A DNA stretch of 64,000 bases from Bacteroidota bacterium. Its GTDB lineage: Bacteria; Bacteroidota; Bacteroidia; B-17B0; Aurantibacillaceae. The position numbers and the translations under genes are program-made. The notes beneath the pieces are model-generated. The model had not been told where the DNA came from. It saw only the letters and a program-made list of their open reading frames with translations, and did not search any database. Each line of letters begins with the position of its first letter. Position 1 is the stretch's first letter. Of the stretch, positions 1-9,114 are shown one piece after another. Where the stretch lies: assembly GCA_016185125.1 (NCBI GenBank), contig JACPOC010000058.1, positions 1-64,000 of the forward strand. The letters are read 5' to 3'.

Positions 1-2154
1 ACCTGTTAAAACGGGCGTGGTTGTAAATAATCCGCCATTAATACTGTAAGAATAGGTAGGAGTACCTCCGGTAACAGTTCCAAGCGTAATGCTTCCGTTG
101 TTGTTTCCGCAGGTGGGATTTACAAAGGTAGTGGCAAGGGCAGTTATTGGAGGGGTATTGGTAATAGGGGTAGATACAGTGAAAGTACATCCAAAATTAT
201 TGGTAAGAGTAATTATCGGCGTTCCTGCGCCAAGGCCGGTAACGGTTTGACCGGAAAGAACCCCGGCGCTACTGGCAAAACTTGAAATAGTTTGTCCCGT
301 AGAAGTATTATTTATAAAAATGATACCATTGTTAAAGCCACAGGTAGCGTTTGTAAAACTTAAGGTTGCTGAAGGATCGGGGTTAACTATTACAACCGCA
401 GCGGCAGTTGCCGTACAAATACCCTGAGTAACAGTCTCTTTTACTGTATAAGTTCCCGGAGCGGTAAAACTTACCGGGCCGTAACTTGCAGTATTGCCTG
501 TTGCAGGAGCTCCCGCAGTAGGATTAAAGGTATAAGCATAAGTTACACCTGCGCCGGTTGAACCGGTATTATTAAAGGTAAAGGTATTTCCCAATAAACA
601 ATCTGTAGTAGCTCCGGTGAAGCCGGCAGTAACGGTTGCGGCTTGAGTAATAGTAGCACTTTGAGTTTTAACACAACCTTTTGAATCTGTAACAGTTAAA
701 ACATAAGTACCTGCATTGGTTAAGTTGCTTACGTTAGCAGAAGTGGAAGTGAAACCGGAGGGGCCAGACCATGAAAAAGAATATGCCGGAGTACCACCAC
801 TAACTCCCGAAGAAATGGATCCGGCGGTTGTACAATTGGCATTGGCAGGCGTTACATTTACAACTAAAAGAGGGGGCTCTGTAACCAAGACAGTATTTGT
901 AATGGCGCATAAATTTTTATCGATGATTTGGACGGTGTAAACACCAGCTGCAACATTATTAATGGTATTAGCACCTGCAACTCCGGTTGAAGAAGCAGAA
1001 AAACCTGCAGGGCCCGACCAATTATAGGTATAAGGTCCTTGTGTTCCCACAGGAGTAGCTGTTGCATCTCCGGTTAAAGTTCCAAAACAATCCACCGGCA
1101 GCATACTCATGACAGGAGCACAACACGCGCCAATAGCATTAAAAGAAGTGGCGGCATCGCCGGAACATGCAGAGTTAATCCAAGAACCCGATTCTCCATC
1201 ACCGCTAGTGTTAAAATCTACTGAAAGATTGGAACCCGGGATACAGGTGGGTTTAGTTGTTACATTAATGCAAAAATTCCACTGAGAAGCATTCGCCGTG
1301 GTGGCAGGATCACCAAAATTATTCGCCGGATTAAGTGTCGGCATGGCAGTTTCCCAATACCAGCCCGGAGGCCATGTTTGTCCGTTTGCTACATAGGAAG
1401 TGGAAACCCACTGCCAGGAACCGCCGGTACTAGGAGACACGGGGTTATTAGGAACTACAGATGCTGCATTCCAACCCGAACCCAGGGATAGTTGCACCCC
1501 GTGAAGCCAATTGGTGTTAACATGATTGTATTGATTAATATGAAAGCAAAACTGAACAGTTGTATTGGGTGGGTATGCGCCATTAACCGGCAAAGGATTT
1601 ACCGATAAAGTAGTTCCCTGTAAACAGCCTGCACAATCTATGGAATTATTAATAGTTAAATTAAAGGTGCCGGTTTGTCCGGTTCCACCACTTATTTGAA
1701 TGTAATAAGTATTACCGGGTATCAACTGATCTACCTGTAAAGTGGCAACCCCACCAGCTCCAACCGCACATCCGCCAACCCCACCACCTAGCGAACCGCA
1801 GGTGCCTGAATACATGGAAATATTTGGTTGTGAAAATGTGGAGTTAACGGTAATGTTAGCATGATAACCCGTGGCTACAAAGGTGTACCAAACATCGTTG
1901 GCAGGAGAAGTTTGAACCGTTGAAGAACCTGTACAGCCCGTTTGGTAAATATAAGGATTGCCCGGAGTTGCACCTGTAAGAGTACCCGCAACGTTAGTAT
2001 TGGCACTGGTTTGTATGCCTGTGCCGCAAGGGGGCACCGTTCCTATGGTTATTGGTTGAGCGTTTGCACAATTATTATTAGCAGGTTGTGCAAAACAAAA
2101 ATGCGAGAATAAAAAGGCTGAGAGGACTAATAAAAAATGTTTTTGTGTTTTCAT
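1..2154 (-). CDS. Large secreted protein with SprB/PKD-like repeats (N-terminal part; 3' end beyond window)
   Basis: Not in the ORF track because it is open at the window edge. Reverse-strand ATG at 2154 gives MKTQKHFLLVLSAFLFSHFCFAQPANNNCANAQPITIGTVPP..., a signal peptide, then repeats such as CFGTLTGDATATPVGTQGPYTYNWSGP. Confidence 0.88.
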   Translation of the reverse strand, partial: MKTQKHFLLVLSAFLFSHFCFAQPANNNCANAQPITIGTVPPCGTGIQTSANTNVAGTLTGATPGNPYIYQTGCTGSSTVQTSPANDVWYTFVATGYHANITVNSTFSQPNISMYSGTCGSLGGGVGGCAVGAGGVATLQVDQLIPGNTYYIQISGGTGQTGTFNLTINNSIDCAGCLQGTTLSVNPLPVNGAYPPNTTVQFCFHINQYNHVNTNWLHGVQLSLGSGWNAASVVPNNPVSPSTGGSWQWVSTSYVANGQTWPPGWYWETAMPTLNPANNFGDPATTANASQWNFCINVTTKPTCIPGSNLSVDFNTSGDGESGSWINSACSGDAATSFNAIGACCAPVMSMLPVDCFGTLTGDATATPVGTQGPYTYNWSGPAGFSASSTGVAGANTINNVAAGVYTVQIIDKNLCAITNTVLVTEPPLLVVNVTPANANCTTAGSISSGVSGGTPAYSFSWSGPSGFTSTSANVSNLTNAGTYVLTVTDSKGCVKTQSATITQAATVTAGFTGATTDCLLGNTFTFNNTGSTGAGVTYAYTFNPTAGAPATGNTASYGPVSFTAPGTYTVKETVTQGICTATAAAVVIVNPDPSATLSFTNATCGFNNGIIFINNTSTGQTISSFASSAGVLSGQTVTGLGAGTPIITLTNNFGCTFTVSTPITNTPPITALATTFVNPTCGNNNGSITLGTVTGGTPTYSYSINGGLFTTTPVLTG

Positions 2155-2174
2155 GGGTGAAAGGAAATTCCTTA

Positions 2175-2576
2175 TTAGTTGGTTTTTGTATTAGTTGGAT
2201 CTACAGCGGCGGTTACCCAGCCAGTATTTAAAATTTCAAAAAGAGGATATCTGTGGTTGGGTAAAGCAGGGTAATTGCTGTATTTATTAATATCGATGGA
2301 AGGAGCGATATTTTTAACCAATAAATCTTTTGCCGATAATAATTCCAGTGTAAATCCATTCTTGAATTTTAATATTAATGGTTGATCTTTTAAGCGAAAC
2401 TGCTCAAAATCAGCCGCTTCGATGCTTTTAGTATAAAAAGCCTCGTCGGATTTGCTTAGCGAGGCGGCATGAATAATAAAACTATTTTTTATAGTTGAAT
2501 TTGATTGGCCTAAGGACGTTAAAGTGCTAAAGCAAATAATAAAAAAAGATAAGATAAGGGCTGGTTTATTTTTCAT
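2175..2576 (-). CDS. Hypothetical exported protein
   Basis: ORF track 2175..2633; internal start MKNKPALILSFFIICFSTLTSLGQ gives a signal peptide and is preferred. Confidence 0.6.
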   Translation of the reverse strand: MKNKPALILSFFIICFSTLTSLGQSNSTIKNSFIIHAASLSKSDEAFYTKSIEAADFEQFRLKDQPLILKFKNGFTLELLSAKDLLVKNIAPSIDINKYSNYPALPNHRYPLFEILNTGWVTAAVDPTNTKTN

Positions 2577-3000
2577 GATTATGGACTTAGTAATGTTGGT
2601 AATAGTATTGTTTATAAGTTTGTATAGTAACATTTTTTATCAAATTGATTTTTAGAGTGCTTTATTAAAGCGCAAGTTACGCTATCTCTGAAAAAGCCAC
2701 AATATTTTCCCTCAATTAAAAGGCAGAGTCACTCATTTAATGCTATTATGAGATAGAATCCATCCCAGAATTAAAAAGGTTTTAGATGGATTAGCGGTAA
2801 AAAATAAGGATAAATCAAAGGTCATACGATTTCGGATTAAATCGGGGTTAACATGGTTTTGCATAATCATTGGGCTAACGAAAAATTTCGCAGGATTATT
2901 TTTTGAAACTGATAAAAATTGCTCTTAAAACGTATAATGCTATTATTTATAGCAATATTTTGATTGTTTTTGTAGTAATTTTGAATTAAATATAAACATT

Positions 3001-3246
3001 ATGCAAACAAAATTACAATTCGGCAATCCATCAACCTTCCAAGAGTGGAGTAATTTTAAGGGGGTTTTAAAACAGCTTAAAGCAGAAGAAAAACCTCTGT
3101 TAAAAAACAGCAATAATTCGGAGAGTTTAGTGCTTCATTTAACCCAACAGCTAAGTGGCGGAGGGATTATAAAAGGTTTCGGCGAAACTGAAATTTTAAC
3201 ATTGCCTTCATTTTCGGAAAATGTGGTTATTAAAAAAGCAGTATAA
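3001..3246 (+). CDS. Small conserved-type hypothetical protein (81 aa)
   Basis: ORF with ATG after AT-rich leader; no recognisable domain. Confidence 0.55.
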   Translation: MQTKLQFGNPSTFQEWSNFKGVLKQLKAEEKPLLKNSNNSESLVLHLTQQLSGGGIIKGFGETEILTLPSFSENVVIKKAV

Positions 3247-3251
3247 TTTTT

Positions 3252-3707
3252 TTAAATATTTTTTTCCATTTTAATATCGGCGCGTTCGTAATGTCCGGGT
3301 TCCAGCTCCACTTCTACAAAGCCATATTTTTTGTAAATGTGAATAGCCGAACTTAAGCTACGGTTGGAATATAAAATAACGGTTTTAAGCTTCATGTGTT
3401 TGGCAAGGGCAAGGCAATGATCCATTAATAACTTTCCAATGCCTAAACCTTGCGCGGATTCGGTAACAGCCATTTTACCTAATTCGTAAACAAAATCATT
3501 AACCTTTAGCAAACAAGCTGTACCCACAATTTTGTTTTGATATCTGGCGTAAAATATTAATCCGCCCTTATCAATAATTTCTTCTTGGGGATTGGAAAGC
3601 TGGAGCGCATCTATGGGTTCAACACGAAAGTATTTTTTGAGCCATTCAACATTTAATAATTTGATGTGGTGTTTAAGCGCTTCACTATAAGGAATGATAT
3701 CCACCAT
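3252..3707 (-). CDS. GNAT family N-acetyltransferase
   Basis: GKMAVTESAQGLGIGKLLMDHCLALA acetyl-CoA binding motif; start MVDIIPYSEAL (3707) avoids overlap with the amidase stop. Confidence 0.85.
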   Translation of the reverse strand: MVDIIPYSEALKHHIKLLNVEWLKKYFRVEPIDALQLSNPQEEIIDKGGLIFYARYQNKIVGTACLLKVNDFVYELGKMAVTESAQGLGIGKLLMDHCLALAKHMKLKTVILYSNRSLSSAIHIYKKYGFVEVELEPGHYERADIKMEKNI

Positions 3708-3711
3708 GGTT

Positions 3712-5109
3712 TTATTGTCCAACAAGTTTCCTTGCTTGATTAAGGTCAATTCGTTCACCGTTTTTTACAGCAATTACAAAGCAATCTTTAAAACCTTTTT
3801 CCCGAAGCTGACTTTGATGATTAACCGCGTCTTTTAATGCCGTATAATTTCCGGAAGTGTATTTTAAAATATTTTTAACTTTATAAAACGACGCATCTAC
3901 AAGGGCGCTAAACTTATCATCTTTTAAATTAAGTTCAACATCGCTGCTTGCAAACTGAACTTTAAAATATATGATCTGTTCGGCAGATAAAGGCGTGTTT
4001 TTTTTCTGATCTTTTTCCTTTTTAAATTTATCTGCAATATCTTTCGCCGAAAGAATGGTATCGGTTTTTATTTCGAGTATTTTTACTGTATCTTTTTTTT
4101 CTTCCGGCTTCTTTTCTTCTTCTTCCAAATCATCCTCCGGATCGGTTTTTTTTTGCCCGGGAATATTTCCTGCTTTTATATTTTCATTATCCAATGGAAC
4201 TTGATTTTCAATGGCATCATTATATTCTTTTTTATTCCCTTCTACTTCATCCTTGTATTTTCTCAAACCTCTAAAAATTGCTTTGGCTAAATAATCCTGC
4301 CCTTCTTTACTTCCTAAAAATTGTTCTTCGAGAGGATTTGTGAGGTATCCTATCTCAGTTAAGATACTTGGCATGGAGGTTCGCCACAACACCCATATAC
4401 TTTGCCTATGAACGCCTTTATCAATTCTGCCTGCTTTTTTAGTGTATTCTTCCTGAAGTTTAACGGCAAGGCTGGCACTTTGAATTACGTAAGCAGATGT
4501 GTAATTGCTCATAATAATATAACTTTCTTCACTCTCCGGATCAAAGCCGCCGTATTTTTTTTCGTAATTATCTTCTAAAAATATGGCAGAGTTTTCTCGG
4601 GTAGCAACTTTCATTTTCCCTTCCTCATTCTTTAAACCCATTACGTAGGTTTCCGTTCCAAAGGGTACAGGATTTGGCTTTTCAACCACCACAATTTTGC
4701 CTTTTTTATTTTTGTAAGTTTTAACTCTTTTTTTTCCTGTTTTTTGATCTTTGATAATAACCGGTTTGCCGGCCGCGTTGCAATGAATGGAGATAAACAG
4801 ATCGGCCTTGGCTTTATTTGCTATCTGCGCTCTGTCTTCCAGTTCAACAAACACATCGGTTGTTCGCGTAAAAATAACTTTAACGTCTTTATAATGTTCT
4901 TCCAGTAATTTGCCTAATTTTAAAGCTACCGCCAGCGAAATATCCTTTTCTTTGTGAGTAATTCCGTTACATCCGGGATCTTTTCCGCCATGACCCGGAT
5001 CAATAACTATTATTTTTATGCCGCTACTTTTTCCTGGATGAAGAGTAAAGCCCGCACTGAAGGCACTTAAAGCCAACATCATTATAAAATATTGTATTTT
5101 TTTAACCAT
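3712..5109 (-). CDS. N-acetylmuramoyl-L-alanine amidase (Amidase_3)
   Basis: IIVIDPGHGGKDPGCNG, ISIHCNA and LTEIGYLTNPLEEQFL motifs. Confidence 0.92.
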   Translation of the reverse strand: MVKKIQYFIMMLALSAFSAGFTLHPGKSSGIKIIVIDPGHGGKDPGCNGITHKEKDISLAVALKLGKLLEEHYKDVKVIFTRTTDVFVELEDRAQIANKAKADLFISIHCNAAGKPVIIKDQKTGKKRVKTYKNKKGKIVVVEKPNPVPFGTETYVMGLKNEEGKMKVATRENSAIFLEDNYEKKYGGFDPESEESYIIMSNYTSAYVIQSASLAVKLQEEYTKKAGRIDKGVHRQSIWVLWRTSMPSILTEIGYLTNPLEEQFLGSKEGQDYLAKAIFRGLRKYKDEVEGNKKEYNDAIENQVPLDNENIKAGNIPGQKKTDPEDDLEEEEKKPEEKKDTVKILEIKTDTILSAKDIADKFKKEKDQKKNTPLSAEQIIYFKVQFASSDVELNLKDDKFSALVDASFYKVKNILKYTSGNYTALKDAVNHQSQLREKGFKDCFVIAVKNGERIDLNQARKLVGQ

Positions 5110-5187
5110 CAGGCCTTATAAATCAAAGCTATTTTTCATAAACAATTGTAGCTTTGCAGGTTATACGCATAAAAATATCTGTTAGGT

Positions 5188-7731
5188 TTGACAAAACGAC
5201 CAATTAATAAAGTATTTTTCTTCGTAGCGGTGTTAATATCTTTAATTCCCTATGCTGTAAACGCACAAACCCAACCACAGGATTCGTTAAAAAAAGTTAG
5301 CGTTGATACTTTAAGTTCAGATGACAATGAATCTTTAGAAAGTAGGATCAGTTATTTCGCCGAAGACAGCACTGTTTTTATGGCCGCTATCTCTAAAGTA
5401 TTTTTATACGGCAATGCTCATGTTGAATATGAGAGTATGAATCTTAAAGCTGAATTTATTGAAATTGATTATTCTAAAAATACAGTTACCGCTTACGGAA
5501 AAAAAGACAGTGTTGGAAAAAATGTAGGAAGCCCGCTTTTTAAAGATGGTATCCAAGAGATGAGTGCGGAAAAAATTATGTACAATTTAAAAAGTAAAAA
5601 AGGAAAAATTTTTAACGCTACAACTAAGCAAGGAGAACTTTTAGTATTTGGAAAGGAAATAAAAAAAGACAGCAACAATGTTATTTATTTAAAAGATATG
5701 AGATGCATTCCTTGCGAGGCAGAAGATGCGCGTACTGTTTTTAAAGCTTCGCATGCTAAAATAATACCAAACGATAAAATTGTAACCGGCCCCATGTTTC
5801 TGGAAATAGGTGGCGTGCCTACACCTTTAGGCTTACCTTTTGGTTATTTTCCCAATACTAAAAAGCAACACAACGGCATTCTTTTACCGCAGTTTGGAAA
5901 TTCCTCAACGCTTGGATATAATTTGCGCGACGGTGGTTTTTATTGGGGAATAAACGACAAAACAGATATGATCATCCGCGGCGACATTTACGCAAACGGC
6001 AGCTGGGCTTTGAAAACTACAAATAATTATTTGGCTATGTATAAGGCAAGTGGTTCTGTTAACTTAAGTTACAGCCGGTTTAATATTGGCGATCGTGATA
6101 TTCCGCTTCAATTTGCAAATGAAAAATCTTACACCGTAAAATGGGTTCATAATCAGGATAATAAAAACAATCCATCCGTTAGGTTCTCTGCAAATGTTAA
6201 CTATGTAAACAATCAGCGCATTAATAGACTAAACGCCCTTAATTCCGGCCAATTTTTACAAAACACTTTTCAATCTAACATAAATTACACCAAATCTTTT
6301 AAAGGAAGTTCTTTAAGTTTAAATGCCACTCATAATCAAAATAGTATAGCTAAAACTGCAGAAGTAACTTTCCCCGCTTTAACGTATAATATTAATCGCT
6401 TTTATCCTTTTAAACGAGAAAATGCTGTAAAACAAAATGTACTTGATAAAATTGGAGTTAATTATTTATTGGAAGCCCGCAACACATTAAGCGGTGGAGA
6501 TTCCACATTATTTAATGGTAATTTGGAGAAAAAGCTAAAATATGGAATTAAGCATTCCTTGCCAATTTCAACTAATTTCAACGTGTTTAAATACATCACG
6601 GTTACCCCGGCCATCAACTTATCTTCGGTAATGTATACGAAAAGTACACGAAAAAGTTTTATTCCGGATTTTACTCCAAAAACTAATATAAAAACCGATA
6701 CCGTTAGTGGATTTGTAGGCGGGTACGACGCTAATTTTACTACCGCTTTAAATACAAAAGTGTTTTTTGATTACGCTTTTAGAAAAGGAAAAGTAAAACA
6801 GATAAGACATTTACTTATACCAACCTTAACTTACTCTTACAGACCGGATTTTGGAGAAGAACAGTACGGTTTTTGGAAAAAAGTACAAGTGGACACAACA
6901 GGACGTAATTTTCAGCGTTACAGCATTTTTGACAATACTTTATTTGGCGGCCCCGCTCCGGGTAAAACTAATGCGCTTGGAATTAACCTGAACAATAATA
7001 TTGAAGCCAAAATCCGCAAGGCGACCGACACAGGATTTGTATATAATAAAACAACATTGATTCAAAATATTAGTTTAAATACTAATTATAATTTTGCTGC
7101 CGATAGTTTTAAAATGAGTTTGATAGGAATAAGTGCCCGCACTAAATTATTCAGATATTTTGATGTAGTGGCCAATACTAGTTTAGATCCTTACGGTTAT
7201 GATAAAACAACAAAGAAGCGATCAAAAGAATTTTCTTACAACAGCAACCAACAAGCGGTACAATTTAAAAACGCTAATCTGGCGGTAAACACCTCTTTTG
7301 GAAGTAATCAACTAGAGGCCATGCGCAAAACACGACAGCCACCTAACATGACCAATGGCGCCGAACCTGGTGCAATAGATGATGTGGATAAACAAGAAAA
7401 ACTGCCTTGGAATGTAAATGTGTATTACAATCTGACTCTTGATAATTTTAATTATTCCACTTTAAAGCCTATACAAACTTTAAATTTTAGCGGAGATATA
7501 GCTCCCACTAAATTCTGGAAACTTGGTATTACCAGCGGTTTTGATTTTACAAATAAACGAATTAGTTATACCAGTTTAAATATTTACCGAGACATGAAAT
7601 GCTGGGAAGCCCGTATTGATTGGGTTCCATTCGGAATCCGAAAAAGTTATTATTTAACAATTAATTTAAAATCATCCATGTTGCGCGATTTTAAAATTCC
7701 ACGTAGAAGTCTACCAATAGACAATTTTTAA
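5188..7731 (+). CDS. lptD: LptD/OstA-like outer membrane LPS assembly protein
   Basis: 847 aa, signal peptide, OstA-like N-terminal region (VFLYGNAHVEYESMNLKAEFIEIDYSKNTVTAYG), long beta-barrel-like C-terminus. Confidence 0.75.
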   Translation: MTKRPINKVFFFVAVLISLIPYAVNAQTQPQDSLKKVSVDTLSSDDNESLESRISYFAEDSTVFMAAISKVFLYGNAHVEYESMNLKAEFIEIDYSKNTVTAYGKKDSVGKNVGSPLFKDGIQEMSAEKIMYNLKSKKGKIFNATTKQGELLVFGKEIKKDSNNVIYLKDMRCIPCEAEDARTVFKASHAKIIPNDKIVTGPMFLEIGGVPTPLGLPFGYFPNTKKQHNGILLPQFGNSSTLGYNLRDGGFYWGINDKTDMIIRGDIYANGSWALKTTNNYLAMYKASGSVNLSYSRFNIGDRDIPLQFANEKSYTVKWVHNQDNKNNPSVRFSANVNYVNNQRINRLNALNSGQFLQNTFQSNINYTKSFKGSSLSLNATHNQNSIAKTAEVTFPALTYNINRFYPFKRENAVKQNVLDKIGVNYLLEARNTLSGGDSTLFNGNLEKKLKYGIKHSLPISTNFNVFKYITVTPAINLSSVMYTKSTRKSFIPDFTPKTNIKTDTVSGFVGGYDANFTTALNTKVFFDYAFRKGKVKQIRHLLIPTLTYSYRPDFGEEQYGFWKKVQVDTTGRNFQRYSIFDNTLFGGPAPGKTNALGINLNNNIEAKIRKATDTGFVYNKTTLIQNISLNTNYNFAADSFKMSLIGISARTKLFRYFDVVANTSLDPYGYDKTTKKRSKEFSYNSNQQAVQFKNANLAVNTSFGSNQLEAMRKTRQPPNMTNGAEPGAIDDVDKQEKLPWNVNVYYNLTLDNFNYSTLKPIQTLNFSGDIAPTKFWKLGITSGFDFTNKRISYTSLNIYRDMKCWEARIDWVPFGIRKSYYLTINLKSSMLRDFKIPRRSLPIDNF

Positions 7732-7747
7732 TTGCATAAAGTGTATA

Positions 7748-8320
7748 ATGTTTATATTAAACAAAATAGTTTTAACCGTATTCGCCTTTACACTCCCCGT
7801 ATTAAATTCTTTTCAAATAGATGATAATATTTTGTTATGGAAAGAAGATCGATTGCTTACTTGGGATTATTTTAATGGTAAACCAGAAAAAAGGTTTGCA
7901 GCCGCCTCTACTCACTATGATATTCTTAAAAGTTTACTCAAAGAAAATAACAAAAGCGCAACAGTAAAAATTGAAGCCGTTTTTTTAAAGAACCACAGTT
8001 GGAAAAGAAAAAACTGGATCAACGATGAAGTTTTAGAGCATGAACAAAAACATTTTGATATTGTTGAATTGTATTCTCGTAAATTGCGCAAGGCGATTAA
8101 AGAAAAATTATATAAGAATTTTAATGATCTTGAAAATTCAGTTAATGAATTATACAAAAAGTACGAGGAGGAAATGGATGTTTATCAGGATAAATACGAT
8201 GAGGAAACTGATGGCTCTATGAATGGCAAACAGCAAAGAGCTTGGGAGAAAAAAATAATGCAGGAAATAAAAGCCTTAGATCTATACAAGGAAACTACAA
8301 TAAAAATAATTTTTCAATAA
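7748..8320 (+). CDS. DUF922-like putative metal-dependent protease
   Basis: LTWDYFNGKP and HEQKHFDIVELYSRKL resemble the DUF922 signature. Confidence 0.65.
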   Translation: MFILNKIVLTVFAFTLPVLNSFQIDDNILLWKEDRLLTWDYFNGKPEKRFAAASTHYDILKSLLKENNKSATVKIEAVFLKNHSWKRKNWINDEVLEHEQKHFDIVELYSRKLRKAIKEKLYKNFNDLENSVNELYKKYEEEMDVYQDKYDEETDGSMNGKQQRAWEKKIMQEIKALDLYKETTIKIIFQ

Positions 8321-8349
8321 GACGTTGCTATATAAATCACAACTAAATT

Positions 8350-8769
8350 TTAACTTGTATGGTCTGCAACAATTACCCATTTGCTATTAATCTTCTTCCA
8401 CAGCAAAGTATAATATCCGCCAACATTTTTTTCTTTTTTAAAGAGCGTCCATTTTCCAATAACATATACTGCGTTTTTTCCAAGTAACTCGGCGCTGGTT
8501 ATATTAAATTCCAATTGGCCCATTGCCTCCTTATCGTGATAAGATTTTTTGTAATTATCCAACGTTTTTTGCCAGCCGTAGGTAAGGCCTTTGCTGCCGA
8601 TAAACCTAAGGCTGTCGCTTTTCCAATAATGTTCCATAAAACCGATAAGATCATATCTGTTCCAAGCTTCTTGTTGTTTAGCCATTAGCAATTTTACCGT
8701 TTCCACTTCCTTTTGTGAATAGCACTTTATCATTAAAAAAGTGAGCGTCAAAATCAAAATTCTCTTCAT
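8350..8769 (-). CDS. SnoaL-like/DUF4440 family protein with signal peptide
   Basis: KQQEAWNRYDLIGFMEHYWKSDSLRFIGSKGLTYGWQKTLDNYKKSY pattern. Confidence 0.7.
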   Translation of the reverse strand: MKRILILTLTFLMIKCYSQKEVETVKLLMAKQQEAWNRYDLIGFMEHYWKSDSLRFIGSKGLTYGWQKTLDNYKKSYHDKEAMGQLEFNITSAELLGKNAVYVIGKWTLFKKEKNVGGYYTLLWKKINSKWVIVADHTS

Positions 8770-8780
8770 GTTTATTTTTT

Positions 8781-8807
8781 ATAAATGTAAAACATTTATT
8801 ACATTTG
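8781..8807 (+). promoter_or_regulatory. Candidate metH promoter -7 box (TACATTTG, 8800-8807) with adjoining 19-bp dyad ATAAATGT-AAA-ACATTTAT (8781-8799)
   Basis: Match to the Bacteroidota TAnnTTTG -7 element; perfect 8-bp inverted repeat directly upstream; SAM-I leader begins about 18 nt later. Confidence 0.5.
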
Positions 8808-8824
8808 TAACAGTTCTTTATAAT

Positions 8825-9001
8825 GCTTATCAAGAAAGACAGAGGGACACGCCCGAAGAAGTCTTCCCAACCCTTTACTAGTCAAGAATTAGAAATTATG
8901 AATTAAGAATTGGCAACCCATTTTTAATTTTCAATTTTCAATTTTCAATTTTTAAAAAGAAGGTGGTAAATCGTCACGATAAAGTCGTGAGAGATAAGTC
9001 A
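8825..9001 (+). ncRNA. SAM-I (S-box) riboswitch aptamer with expanded P3
   Basis: CTTATCAAGAAAGACAGAGGGACACGCCCGAAGAAGTCTTCCCAACC ... AAGGTGGTAAATCGTCACGATAAAGTCGTGAGAGATAAG. P1 CTTATC/GATAAG, P2 AAGAC/GTCTT, P4 TCACGA/TCGTGA. Confidence 0.9.
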
Positions 9002-9031
9002 GAGCTATATGATTATAAAATTATTATTCAT

Positions 9032-9068
9032 AAACCCTTCTGACTTTAAAAAGCGGAGGGTTTTTTTA
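9032..9068 (+). terminator. Riboswitch-controlled intrinsic terminator upstream of metH
   Basis: AAACCCTTC...GGAGGGTTTTTTT. AAGTCAGA at the P1 3' strand is complementary to TCTGACTT inside the terminator, which gives the antiterminator. Confidence 0.87.
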
Positions 9069-9114
9069 TTTACTAAACATTCAAATATTTTTTTACGATA
9101 ATATTATTTCATAA

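Noticed and set aside
716-1067. ORFs at 716..940 (+) and 864..1067 (-)
   Set aside because: Both lie inside the long reverse-strand secreted protein (1..2154), whose translation is continuous; treated as spurious.
8040-8222. 60-aa ORF and antisense 7915..8157 within the DUF922-like gene
   Set aside because: Fully nested in a better supported CDS.
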